DNA of 18,764 nt from JAFGHJ01 sp964631335 (GTDB taxonomy: Bacteria > Hydrothermota > UBA3072): NCBI GenBank assembly GCA_964631335.1, contig CAZVXD010000032.1, positions 1-18,764 on the forward strand, given 5' to 3'. Each line of letters opens with the position of its first letter. The stretch's first letter is position 1. Under the pieces are notes generated by a model. It was not told the DNA's origin. It made no database searches and saw only the letters and a program-made list of their open reading frames with translations. Both the position numbers and the translations under genes were made by a program. Of the stretch, positions 1-7,809 are shown one piece after another.

Positions 1-20
1 CCATCTTCCGTATTCTTTAA
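1..20 (+). CDS. Possible 3' tail of an upstream gene
   Basis: The third frame reads Ile-Phe-Arg-Ile-Leu and then TAA at 18-20, three bases before the ATG of the formimidoyltransferase. There is no clear Shine-Dalgarno sequence in the 23 bases before that ATG, which would fit translational coupling to a gene ending here. Six codons cannot identify a product, and the open frame could be chance. Confidence 0.25.
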
Positions 21-23
21 AAA

Positions 24-1001
24 ATGAAAATTGTCGAATGTATTCCTAATATTTCCGAAGGGAAAGATATAGAAAAAATAAAGGCTATAACCGAAGAAGC
101 AAAGAATGTGGAAGGCGCTTATCTTATCGATGTGTATACAGGTAGTTCAACAAACAGATCTGTCCTTACTTTAGCCGGAGAACCACATAGTATTAAAGAA
201 GTAATTTTTAGAATATTTAAGAAAACCTCAGAACTTATAGATATGAGTAAGCATGAAGGAGTTCATCCCCGGATAGGAGCCCTCGATGTTTGTCCCTTTA
301 TTCCGGTTAGTAATATTACCATGAAAGAATGTGTCGATATTTCGGAAGAGTTGGCGCAAAAAGTAGCCGCGGAATTGGGGATACCGGTTTACCTTTATGG
401 TGAATCTGCGAAGGAGGAAAAAAGGAAAGATTTAGCAAATATACGTAAGGGAGGGTATGAGGGGCTTAAGAAAAAAATTAAAAGTCCCGAATGGAAACCG
501 GATTTCGGGAAGTCTGAATTTAACGAAAAATTCGGAGCGAGTGTGGTAGGAGCTCGCGATTTTTTGATTGCTTTTAACATAAACCTGGAAACAAAGGACA
601 AAGACCTTGCGGATAGGATCGCCCGAAAAATTCGAAAATCAGGCAAGCTGAAAGGAATTAAAGTTATAGGCTGGTATATCGAAGAATTGGGTTGCGCGCA
701 GGTTTCCACAAATGTAATTAATTATAGGGCAACCCCTCTATATATTCTTTTTGAGGAAGTAAAAAAAGAATCGAGAAGATTAAGACTGGAAGTTACTGGC
801 AGCGAGCTGGTGGGACTTGTACCGGAAGAAGCTTTGCTTGAAACGGGCAAATTCTATCTAAGCGAGAGTCTGATAAACCGGGAGAATTCTAAACAACTGA
901 TAATAGACGCGGCAGTGTCCGGACTTGGTCTTTCAGATAAATATAAATTCGACCCGCAGAAAAAAATTCTGGAATACAGAATAAAAAAGGAGATGTTATG
1001 A
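24..1001 (+). CDS. ftcD: Glutamate formimidoyltransferase (stand-alone FTCD N-terminal type)
   Basis: This enzyme moves the formimino group from N-formimino-L-glutamate to tetrahydrofolate, giving glutamate and 5-formimino-THF. It is a cytosolic step of histidine degradation that feeds one-carbon units to folate. The 325-residue protein starts with the family signature VECIPNISEG (residues 4-13) and has HEGVHPRIGALDV (77-89), whose His81 corresponds to the catalytic His of mammalian FTCD. The N-terminal half of the fold covers roughly residues 1-180 and the C-terminal half 185-300. The length matches bacterial stand-alone forms. The ATG at 24 is the only start that gives the complete signature. 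The stop overlaps the cyclodeaminase start by four bases (ATGA), so the two halves that are fused in animals are separate but coupled here. No hut genes are visible in the window. Confidence 0.93.
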   Translation: MKIVECIPNISEGKDIEKIKAITEEAKNVEGAYLIDVYTGSSTNRSVLTLAGEPHSIKEVIFRIFKKTSELIDMSKHEGVHPRIGALDVCPFIPVSNITMKECVDISEELAQKVAAELGIPVYLYGESAKEEKRKDLANIRKGGYEGLKKKIKSPEWKPDFGKSEFNEKFGASVVGARDFLIAFNINLETKDKDLADRIARKIRKSGKLKGIKVIGWYIEELGCAQVSTNVINYRATPLYILFEEVKKESRRLRLEVTGSELVGLVPEEALLETGKFYLSESLINRENSKQLIIDAAVSGLGLSDKYKFDPQKKILEYRIKKEML

Positions 1002-1621
1002 ATATTTCAATTACTGATTTTTTAGAAAGGCTTTCTTCCGATGCGCCTACACCCGGCGGTGGCTCTGTGGCCGCGCTCGCCGGAGCGCTTTCGTGTTCTC
1101 TTACCTCTATGGTCGGAAACTTAACTTATGGTAAAAAGAAGTATGAGGAATACTGGGAACAGGCCAAAAATATAATAGAGGAGGCGAAAGAATTAAAAGA
1201 TGATTTCCTTTCTCTTTTTTACGAAGATATGGAGGTTTTTACAAAATTAATGGCTACTTTTGGACTTCCCCGAAAAACGGAAGAAGAAAAAGAGAAAAGA
1301 GCCGATGCAATACAGGAGGCTACAAAGAAAGCAATCGAGGTTCCTCTTAACGTTATGAAAAAAAGTCAAAGGGCGTCGGAAATGGCATTCGCTATGGCGA
1401 AAATCGGAAATTCAAACGCCATCAGTGATACGGGAATCGCCGGAGAGATGGCTCTTGCCGCGTGCAGAAGCGCGTCTCTTAATGTACTTATCAACTTAAA
1501 TTTCTTAAGGGATCCAGAATATTCGAAAAAGATAAGCAAAGACCACGAAGAAATTCTTGAGATGGTTGAATCTTTGCGTAAAAAAATTGACTCACTCGTT
1601 GGCGGTAAAATAAAAAATTAG
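998..1621 (+). CDS. fchA: Formimidoyltetrahydrofolate cyclodeaminase
   Basis: This enzyme converts 5-formimino-THF to 5,10-methenyl-THF and ammonia, the step after the upstream transferase. The 207-residue all-helical protein carries the family's N-terminal motif, APTPGGGSVAALAGAL (residues 16-31), followed by the helical repeats typical of the FTCD_C fold. A segment around 137-160 (GNSNAISDTGIAGEMALAACRSA) matches the conserved region near the dimer interface and active site. The start is the ATG at 998, inside the preceding stop codon context, with the purine-rich GGAG about 8 bases upstream. Together with the upstream gene it forms a two-gene unit equivalent to animal FTCD. No hairpin terminator is evident between its stop and the promoter of the downstream tRNA. 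Confidence 0.92.
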   Translation: MNISITDFLERLSSDAPTPGGGSVAALAGALSCSLTSMVGNLTYGKKKYEEYWEQAKNIIEEAKELKDDFLSLFYEDMEVFTKLMATFGLPRKTEEEKEKRADAIQEATKKAIEVPLNVMKKSQRASEMAFAMAKIGNSNAISDTGIAGEMALAACRSASLNVLINLNFLRDPEYSKKISKDHEEILEMVESLRKKIDSLVGGKIKN

Positions 1622-1632
1622 ATTAAAAAGGG

Positions 1633-1660
1633 TTGATAAATTCCAATTTTTTTATATATT
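1633..1660 (+). promoter_or_regulatory. Candidate sigma70-type promoter for tRNA-Lys
   Basis: TTGATA (1633-1638) and TATATT (1655-1660) are separated by 16 bases, inside a very AT-rich gap. The predicted transcription start, near 1667, lies about 10 bases before the mature tRNA 5' end. Position and match are good, but AT-rich DNA gives chance hits. Confidence 0.5.
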
Positions 1661-1676
1661 AATTTATTATAAGTAA

Positions 1677-1749
1677 GGGTCGTTAGCTCAATCGGCAGAG
1701 CACCGCCCTTTTAAGGCGGGGGTCGAAGGTTCGATTCCTTCACGACCCA
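1677..1749 (+). tRNA. tRNA-Lys (anticodon UUU)
   Basis: The sequence folds into a full cloverleaf. The 7-bp acceptor stem is GGGTCGT (1677-1683) paired with ACGACCC (1742-1748). The D stem is GCTC/GAGC, the anticodon stem is CCGCC/GGCGG around the loop CTTTTAA, the variable loop has 5 bases, and the T arm is GAAGG-TTCGATT-CCTTC. The anticodon at 1710-1712 is TTT, which reads lysine AAA/AAG codons. The discriminator base is A1749. The 3' CCA is not encoded (GAA follows), so it must be added by nucleotidyltransferase. It stands alone between the folate genes and the cNMP/OmpA pair. Confidence 0.97.
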
Positions 1750-1786
1750 GAATTTAAAATAGTATGTAGTAAAACTTTTGTTTATT

Positions 1787-1793
1787 AGGAGGG
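1787..1793 (+). promoter_or_regulatory. Ribosome binding site that supports a TTG start
   Basis: AGGAGGG lies 9 bases before TTG at 1803. No ATG gives a full-length cyclic-nucleotide-binding domain, so this strong site fixes TTG as the start codon. Confidence 0.8.
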
Positions 1794-1802
1794 CATATAA
1801 AT

Positions 1803-2282
1803 TTGCTTGACTATGTTCATGACAAAGAAGCTTTAATCAAGGAATTATCTTTAATCGCGAAAAACAAAGGTGAGGTTGTGGTCAGTGAAGGGGATTCAGG
1901 CGATTGTATGTTCGTTATAGTTGAAGGCAAGGTAAGAGTTATGCTTAAAAGAGGTAAAAAAGAAATTGTTCTCGCCACACTTGCTAAAGGAAATTTTTTC
2001 GGAGAGATGAGTTTATTCGGGAAAAAACCTCGCAGCGCGACTGTGCAGGCGTTAACTGATTTAAAACTATTAAAAATAACCAGAGAAGATATAAGCAGAA
2101 TCGGAGATAGCAATCCTAAATTATTGAGCCAATTTACCATGGGCTTGTGCACCGAATTGTGTAAGAGGGTTTCAGAGACCAATATTTCCTTAGAGGCTTA
2201 TTATCATATAAACAGAGCTACTTTAAAAAACCCTAAATTCAGGAATTTTCTACAAAAAATTTGGAATGAAAAGGAGGAATAA
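1803..2282 (+). CDS. Stand-alone cyclic-nucleotide-binding (cNMP/CAP_ED) domain protein
   Basis: The 159-residue protein is a single cNMP-binding beta-roll with a helical tail. Residues about 20-105 form the roll. The phosphate-binding cassette is FGEMSLFGKKPRSAT (66-80), with the Glu (E68) and Arg (R77) that contact ribose and phosphate in cAMP-binding relatives, so nucleotide binding is plausible. The C-terminal part (about 105-159) is short and helical, and no DNA-binding helix-turn-helix is visible, so it is probably not a classical Crp/Fnr regulator. It may be a sensor or scaffold acting through another protein. Translation starts at TTG with a strong AGGAGGG site. Its TAA is immediately followed, in the same frame, by the ATG of the OmpA-family gene, which implies co-transcription. 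Its ligand and partner cannot be read from the sequence. Confidence 0.85.
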   Translation: MLDYVHDKEALIKELSLIAKNKGEVVVSEGDSGDCMFVIVEGKVRVMLKRGKKEIVLATLAKGNFFGEMSLFGKKPRSATVQALTDLKLLKITREDISRIGDSNPKLLSQFTMGLCTELCKRVSETNISLEAYYHINRATLKNPKFRNFLQKIWNEKEE

Positions 2283-4040
2283 ATGTTAGGGACATTACTA
2301 ATGTTGTTAGGTTTTTCGTCTTTCAACTCGGGCAGCGGAACTTTTAATCTGTATTCGGCCAGGACTCTCCCCTTCGCTACGCTTAATTTTAACGCGAGTC
2401 TGGGAGGCGCGTTCCAGGATTATGATTTTCTAGCCGATTCATACAATCACATCGGCGCCACTTCTAAATTCGGTTTTACTTATGGCGTAGTCGATCCTTT
2501 TGAAATATATCTCGGAGCTACAATATACGGGAAACACGGCTATGAGGATAGTTTCTTTGGTGATGGTTCGGACAGTGAATTCGGGTGGCAAAATTTATAC
2601 GGAGGAATGAAATTTTGTGTACCTCTTGCCGGGTCGCTTATAGAAGAGGAACAGACTTTTAATTGGCTGTTAGGAGGACATATAGGTACCGCGATAAATC
2701 CTTTTTCTCCTTCGAATGAGTACCGAATAGTAGGAACACCTCATTTTTTCTATCCTGCTTATAAACACAATCCTGATCTGGCGTTAGATCTATTAAACGA
2801 TTTTGAGATTTATCCTCTGTTGGTTCATCTCAATTTAGGTTATGTTTTGAAAGGAAGTCTTCCGGACGTGCCCGGCGCAGACCTTCCCAATCTCATTCGC
2901 GCGGGAGGAGGTTTTGAAATTGCTGCCGGACGTTTTACGCGGTTTGTTTTCGAAACAAAATATCTTAAACCCGAGGAGAATTATCAGGACACATTAATCG
3001 GTACTTTTGGCATCAGGTTTATCATCCCCAAGAAATTTTCTTTCGATATAGCGGTGGATCGCACATTTAACGATTCAGTAGACTTTGTTCCCGATGTAAT
3101 GTTCGACGAAACCGGTCAGTGGAGATTTAAGATAGGGTTTACCCTGCAGAGTACCATAATAGAGAGAGAAAAAGAAAAGGAACCTGAGAATGGAACAATA
3201 GTCCTGACGGTAAATGATTTATCGACAAACGAACCTCTGGTGGCGAATGTAAACTTTAAAGACACTTCTCTAAGCTATAAAACCGGTGAAGACGGGAAGG
3301 TTACCATAGAAATTCTTCCGGGTGTTTATGACCTTGAACTTACCAAAGAGGGTTATCTTAAGAGAGAAGCCACAATAACGGTAAAACCCGCTGCCACTTT
3401 AAATATCAACACCGTTCTCAGGAAAGCGGAGAAGGAAACAGGTGTTTTCTCCGGTACGGTGAGTTCGTTCAGGGAAGAAAATCCTCTTCAGGCGACAATC
3501 GAGTTTTTAGGAACAGATATAGGAAAAATGACCTCTGATCCCGTTAAAGGTATTTTCATGAAAGAGGTTGAAGCAGGAACGTATAATATTCGCGTTTCCG
3601 CCGAAGGCTATCTTCCTGAAACCTTCCCGGTAGAAATAGTTAAGGGAGAAACTACAATAAAGAACGTGAAGCTTGTTAAGAAGTTAGAAAAGGAAGAAAA
3701 AATTATTTTAAGAGGTATTAATTTCGCGACCGGCTCGGCAGTTATACCTCCTTCCGAATATCCTGTTCTGGATCAGGTAGTGCAGGTTCTGAAAGTTAAT
3801 GAAAACGTTAGAGTGGAAATCGGCGGACACACGGATTCAGTCGGTTCGGAAACATATAATCAGGGTCTTTCCGAAAGAAGAGCTCAATCCGTCAGGAATT
3901 ACCTCATCCAGAGAGGAATATCCGCCAGTCGTCTCGAAGCAAGAGGATACGGAGAATATCAGCCTGTGGCTCCGAACACGACTCGTGAAGGTAGAAGTCA
4001 AAACAGAAGAATTGAATTTACGGTTCTTTCGACAGAGTAA
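2283..4040 (+). CDS. OmpA-family outer membrane protein with PEGA/CarboxypepD-like repeats
   Basis: The 585-residue envelope protein probably anchors the outer membrane to peptidoglycan. Residues about 1-17 form a short hydrophobic, signal-like segment. Residues about 20-292 alternate like beta-barrel strands, starting at TFNLYSARTLPFATLNF. Two beta-sandwich repeats of PEGA/carboxypeptidase-regulatory type follow (about 303-380 and 386-465; hallmarks LPGVYDLELTKEGY and EAGTYNIRVSAEGY). The C-terminal OmpA domain (about 473-583) has GGHTDSVGS (514-522), LSERRAQSVRNYL and GRSQNRRIEF, the diaminopimelate/peptidoglycan-binding signature. The AAGGAGGA site ends 4 bases before the ATG. The signal segment has no Lys or Arg in its n-region, which is unusual. 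The barrel family itself is not one I can name. Confidence 0.88.
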   Translation: MLGTLLMLLGFSSFNSGSGTFNLYSARTLPFATLNFNASLGGAFQDYDFLADSYNHIGATSKFGFTYGVVDPFEIYLGATIYGKHGYEDSFFGDGSDSEFGWQNLYGGMKFCVPLAGSLIEEEQTFNWLLGGHIGTAINPFSPSNEYRIVGTPHFFYPAYKHNPDLALDLLNDFEIYPLLVHLNLGYVLKGSLPDVPGADLPNLIRAGGGFEIAAGRFTRFVFETKYLKPEENYQDTLIGTFGIRFIIPKKFSFDIAVDRTFNDSVDFVPDVMFDETGQWRFKIGFTLQSTIIEREKEKEPENGTIVLTVNDLSTNEPLVANVNFKDTSLSYKTGEDGKVTIEILPGVYDLELTKEGYLKREATITVKPAATLNINTVLRKAEKETGVFSGTVSSFREENPLQATIEFLGTDIGKMTSDPVKGIFMKEVEAGTYNIRVSAEGYLPETFPVEIVKGETTIKNVKLVKKLEKEEKIILRGINFATGSAVIPPSEYPVLDQVVQVLKVNENVRVEIGGHTDSVGSETYNQGLSERRAQSVRNYLIQRGISASRLEARGYGEYQPVAPNTTREGRSQNRRIEFTVLSTE

Positions 4041-4066
4041 CGAAAAATTAACTTAGATCCGGCTTC

Positions 4067-6142
4067 TTGATTTTTAGGTTTAAAGAAGATCTTAACGAGG
4101 AACAGGAAAGGGCGGTCAAACACACTTCAGGCCCCGCTCTGGTATTGGCCGGGGCCGGAAGTGGTAAAACCAGAGTTATAACATACCGGATCGCTTATCT
4201 TTTGGAACAGGCAAATGCCAGACCTTATAACATTATGGCTGTTACTTTTACAAATAAAGCAGCCGATGAGATGAAAGAACGCCTTTATTCTCTGGTAAGG
4301 GGTTCCGTAAAGGAAATGTGGATGGGGACATTCCACTCTCTGTGCGCCCGTCTCCTGCGGGAATTCTCCGACCGGACTGCATATACCAAGAATTTTGTTA
4401 TTTACGATACTCAGGATCAGCATAATCTAATAAAAAAGATAATGAAAGACTTGCGTATTAATGAAAAGGAAGCCGATTTGTATTATTCTCATCGTTATAT
4501 ATCAAATCTAAAAAATAAGCTTATAGATGAGTTCGAATTCAAGCCGTATAATTATAAAACCGAATTAGTAGGAAATATATATAAGGAGTATCAGAGAAGA
4601 CTTAAGGGAAATAACGCCATGGATTTTGACGATTTACTCTTTAATCTTTATTTGCTTCTGGATTCCGATAGAAGGGTCAAAAAAGAACTAAATGATAGAT
4701 TTAGATATAAATTGGTTGATGAATATCAGGATACTAATCTTTCGCAGTATGAAATATTGAAAAAATTGTCGGAAAAATATAAGGACATATTTGTAGTCGG
4801 GGATGACGACCAGTCTATCTATGGTTTTCGCGGCGCGGACATAAATAATATTTTAGACTTCGAAGATGATTTTCCCGATTCAAAAGTATACAAACTTGAA
4901 AGAAACTACAGATCTACGAAAAGAATTCTCGAAGTTGCTTCGAATGTAGTTGAAAACAATAGATTTCGCAAAGGAAAAACATTATGGACGGAGCTGGAAG
5001 AAGGAGAAAAAATAGTTCTTTCTTCCGGCCTTACAGAAAGGGAAGAAGCAATCAAGTTGATTGGGTTTTTAAAGGAAGAATTGAAGAAATACGATAAGAA
5101 GGATATACTTATTGCCTACAGAACCAACGCTCAATCGAGAGCGCTGGAAGACGCTCTGTTAAAAGAAAATATTCCTTACGTAATTATAGGAGGAGTGAAA
5201 TTTTATCAGAGAAAAGAAATAAAGGATATTCTGTCTTATGTCAAATTTATAGTCAACAAAAAAGACTCGATCTCTTTTTTTAGAATTTTAAATACTCCCA
5301 GAAGAGGAATCGGGAAGGTGACCAGAGAGAAAATCGAAAAAGTAGCAAGGGAAGAAAATATCTCTCTGTGGGAGTCTTCTCGTAAATTGGCTGCCGAAGA
5401 TTCGAGTATCGCGAATTTTGTCGAGTTCATAGAAGAACTCGATAAAATAAACAGGGTCGATGAATTAATGGTAGCGATAGTAGAGAAAACAGGATATCTG
5501 GAAATTCTCAAAGAAAAAGATTCGATCGAGTCCGAAAGCAGGATTGAAAATATACAGGAGTTGCTGTCAGCTGTTTTCGAATTTACGGAAAACACGGGTA
5601 AATTTGCCCCCGAGGAATACTTGATAGATGTTGGTTTGAAAACCGACATCGATGGTTGGAATAAAAGTGATTCGGTTACTTTGATGACTCTGCACAACAC
5701 AAAAGGTCTCGAATTCGAAGTGGTTTTTATAACCGGAATCGGAGAGGGGCTTCTCCCGCATTATCGAAGCATTAACGAAGGGAATTTAGAAGAAGAAAGG
5801 CGACTTTTTTATGTGGGAATAACAAGAGCCAGAAAAAAATTGTTTCTTTCTTATTTCCTCACGCACGGAGCCGGCTGGGGAAGCGGAAGACGTATTGTCC
5901 CCTCTCAATTTTTAAAAGAGCTGCCTAAGGGAGCGGTCGAAAAGTACGATGGCTACACAAACGGAACAAATCGAGGAAATCGATATATCTTGAGAGAAAA
6001 AAAAGAAAATTACAAATGGATAGAACACCCTGTATTCGGTAGAGGAAAAATACTGGATACAGTCGACGGAGACAAATTACTGATATCTTTTAACGGTACG
6101 ACAAAAAAAATAAAGCGGAGTTTTTTTAATGAAAGAAATTGA
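4067..6142 (+). CDS. pcrA: UvrD/PcrA-type superfamily 1 DNA helicase
   Basis: This is an ATP-driven 3'-to-5' DNA helicase acting in nucleotide excision repair, replication restart and removal of proteins from DNA. All SF1A motifs are present in the 691 residues: Walker A AGAGSGKT (28-35), Ia TFTNKAA (60-66), II DEYQDTN (218-224), III GDDDQSIYGFRGAD (245-258), IV YRTNAQSRALE (351-361), V TLHNTKGLEF (541-550) and VI EERRLFYVGITRAR (576-589). The last 45 residues (WIEHPVFGRGKIL onward) are the Tudor-like tail found in PcrA/UvrD and known to bind RNA polymerase, which favours PcrA/UvrD over Rep. The start is TTG at 4067. An in-frame TAA at 4049 excludes an upstream start, and no good Shine-Dalgarno sequence is visible, so initiation may be weak. 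It overlaps gatC by 14 bases and heads the operon that ends with uvrA. Confidence 0.94.
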   Translation: MIFRFKEDLNEEQERAVKHTSGPALVLAGAGSGKTRVITYRIAYLLEQANARPYNIMAVTFTNKAADEMKERLYSLVRGSVKEMWMGTFHSLCARLLREFSDRTAYTKNFVIYDTQDQHNLIKKIMKDLRINEKEADLYYSHRYISNLKNKLIDEFEFKPYNYKTELVGNIYKEYQRRLKGNNAMDFDDLLFNLYLLLDSDRRVKKELNDRFRYKLVDEYQDTNLSQYEILKKLSEKYKDIFVVGDDDQSIYGFRGADINNILDFEDDFPDSKVYKLERNYRSTKRILEVASNVVENNRFRKGKTLWTELEEGEKIVLSSGLTEREEAIKLIGFLKEELKKYDKKDILIAYRTNAQSRALEDALLKENIPYVIIGGVKFYQRKEIKDILSYVKFIVNKKDSISFFRILNTPRRGIGKVTREKIEKVAREENISLWESSRKLAAEDSSIANFVEFIEELDKINRVDELMVAIVEKTGYLEILKEKDSIESESRIENIQELLSAVFEFTENTGKFAPEEYLIDVGLKTDIDGWNKSDSVTLMTLHNTKGLEFEVVFITGIGEGLLPHYRSINEGNLEEERRLFYVGITRARKKLFLSYFLTHGAGWGSGRRIVPSQFLKELPKGAVEKYDGYTNGTNRGNRYILREKKENYKWIEHPVFGRGKILDTVDGDKLLISFNGTTKKIKRSFFNERN

Positions 6143-6422
6143 TATAAAACATCTTTCCAGACTTGCCAATATAGAGCTGGAGAAAGATGAAGAAAAAATA
6201 CTTCAGAAAGATCTGGATAAAATAATAAAACACATTAAGAAAATACAGGAGGTAAACGTAGATTCGACTCCCTCTGCCAGCCATCTCCATTCGGTAAATT
6301 TGCTTTTGCGGGAAGATAAAACAGAAAGGGCATTATCGGTAAAAGAGGTATTATCGAACACGCAAAATCCGGTCAAAAAGCACTTTACGGTAAATAGGAT
6401 TGTGAATGAAAACGATTCTTGA
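6129..6422 (+). CDS. gatC: Asp-tRNA(Asn)/Glu-tRNA(Gln) amidotransferase subunit C
   Basis: GatC is the small subunit that wraps around GatA and GatB and stabilises the amidotransferase complex. The 97 residues begin with the family hallmark IKHLSRLANIELEKDE, continue with a helix (about 20-45), and have the extended C-terminal stretch ending FTVNRIV; full-length GatC is usually 90-100 residues. The ATG lies inside the end of pcrA, with GCGGAG about 8 bases upstream. Its own end overlaps gatA by 17 bases. The gene order gatC-gatA-gatB is the common bacterial one. Confidence 0.93.
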   Translation: MKEIDIKHLSRLANIELEKDEEKILQKDLDKIIKHIKKIQEVNVDSTPSASHLHSVNLLLREDKTERALSVKEVLSNTQNPVKKHFTVNRIVNENDS

Positions 6423-7809
6423 ATATCAGGAAAAGTTCAGAAAGGGCGAAATATCTCCTCTGGATTTACTCGAAAACTGCCTGAAGAGTGTTAATCCGGA
6501 CCTGAACGCTTATATTACGGTTACCGAAGAACTGGCGAGAAAAGGGCTTGAAAAAAGTACAGAAGGAAAACTGAAGGGCATACCCGTTGCCATTAAAGAC
6601 AATATAAACATAAAAGGAGTTCCCACGACCTGCGCGTCGAATGTTTTAAAAGGATTTATTCCTCCGTATTCCGCCACCGTAATCGAGAGAATAGAAAAGA
6701 GCGGAGGAATTTTTACAGGAAAAACCAATCTGGACGAATTCGGGATGGGTTCTTCCACGGAAAGGTCGTACTACGGGCCTTCTAAAAATCCTTTCGATCC
6801 TACAAAAGTTCCCGGAGGTTCGAGCGGCGGCTCGGCTGTCGCCGTAGCTATGGGAAGCGCGGTTATTTCCCTGGGCTCCGATACCGGGGGGTCTGTCCGT
6901 CAACCGGCTTCTTACTGCGGGTTGGTCGGCTTAAAACCTACTTACGGGAGAGTTTCGAGATATGGTCTTGTGGCTTTCGGTTCCTCTCTCGATCAAATTG
7001 GGATTATTGGGAGAAACGCTGAAGACGTGGGTATTATGCTGGAGGTGATAGCCGGTTACGATCCGAAAGATTCTACTTCGTCTGAAAAAGAAGTAGAAAA
7101 ATACAGCAATCTAAGTAAACCTTTTAAAAACATAAAAATAGGTTTGCCTGAAGAATATTTTAAGCAGATAAACACGGAAGTTCACGCTTCGGTAATGAAA
7201 ATAAAAAAAACGCTGGAGAAAGAAGGGATTTCTTTTAAATCGGTATCTCTGCCCACCACGGATTATATCATACCCACCTATCAGGTTATTTCATACGCTG
7301 AAGCTTCTTCAAATCTCGCAAGATATGACGGAGTCAGATACGGCCTGCGGGCTAATGGCGAAAATTTTCGCGACACGATAAGAAAAGCCAGAGACGAGGG
7401 GTTTTTGCCCGAAGTTAAAAGAAGAATCTTAGTCGGTACTTTTGTTCTTTCTTCCGAAGCCATAGCCGAATATTACGAAAGGGCGGATCTTATAAGAAGG
7501 TTAATTACCCGGGAATTTAATGAGGTTTTTAAGGAGGTAGATTGCCTTCTAACTCCGGCAACACCAACACCCGCTTTTCCCATAGGAGAGAGAACCGACG
7601 ATCCTATAAGGATGCACGTGCCGGATCGACTGACCGCCGGAGCGAATCTGTCAGGGATCCCCGCGGTAGTGGCTCCCGCGGGAATGATCGGAAAGCTTCC
7701 CATAGGTTACCAGTTAATCGGGAAACATTTTGATGAAAAGAAGCTTCTTTCTATAGTTAGACTTGTAGAAAAAAACGTGCCGTTTAAAGGATTTTTAAAT
7801 GGATTTTAA
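6406..7809 (+). CDS. gatA: Asp-tRNA(Asn)/Glu-tRNA(Gln) amidotransferase subunit A (amidase)
   Basis: GatA hydrolyses glutamine and channels the ammonia to GatB for amidation of Glu-tRNAGln or Asp-tRNAAsn. The 467-residue protein shows the amidase-signature catalytic triad. Lys64 lies in VAIKDNINIKG, cis-Ser139 in VPGGSSGGSA, and the nucleophile Ser163 in GSDTGGSVRQPASYCG. The spacing matches the Lys79/Ser154/Ser178 triad of Staphylococcus aureus GatA. The conserved GLKPTYGRVSRYGL follows. The length is normal (about 470-490), so the subunit should be active. The ATG overlaps gatC by 17 bases, with TAGGA shortly upstream. The gatB start lies 11 bases inside the end of the gene, so the three subunits are translated as a tight cluster. 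Confidence 0.96.
   Translation: MKTILEYQEKFRKGEISPLDLLENCLKSVNPDLNAYITVTEELARKGLEKSTEGKLKGIPVAIKDNINIKGVPTTCASNVLKGFIPPYSATVIERIEKSGGIFTGKTNLDEFGMGSSTERSYYGPSKNPFDPTKVPGGSSGGSAVAVAMGSAVISLGSDTGGSVRQPASYCGLVGLKPTYGRVSRYGLVAFGSSLDQIGIIGRNAEDVGIMLEVIAGYDPKDSTSSEKEVEKYSNLSKPFKNIKIGLPEEYFKQINTEVHASVMKIKKTLEKEGISFKSVSLPTTDYIIPTYQVISYAEASSNLARYDGVRYGLRANGENFRDTIRKARDEGFLPEVKRRILVGTFVLSSEAIAEYYERADLIRRLITREFNEVFKEVDCLLTPATPTPAFPIGERTDDPIRMHVPDRLTAGANLSGIPAVVAPAGMIGKLPIGYQLIGKHFDEKKLLSIVRLVEKNVPFKGFLNGF

Noticed and set aside
1622..1676. Terminator after the cyclodeaminase gene
   Set aside because: There is a T-run but no convincing G-C stem before it; the segment is better explained as the tRNA promoter.
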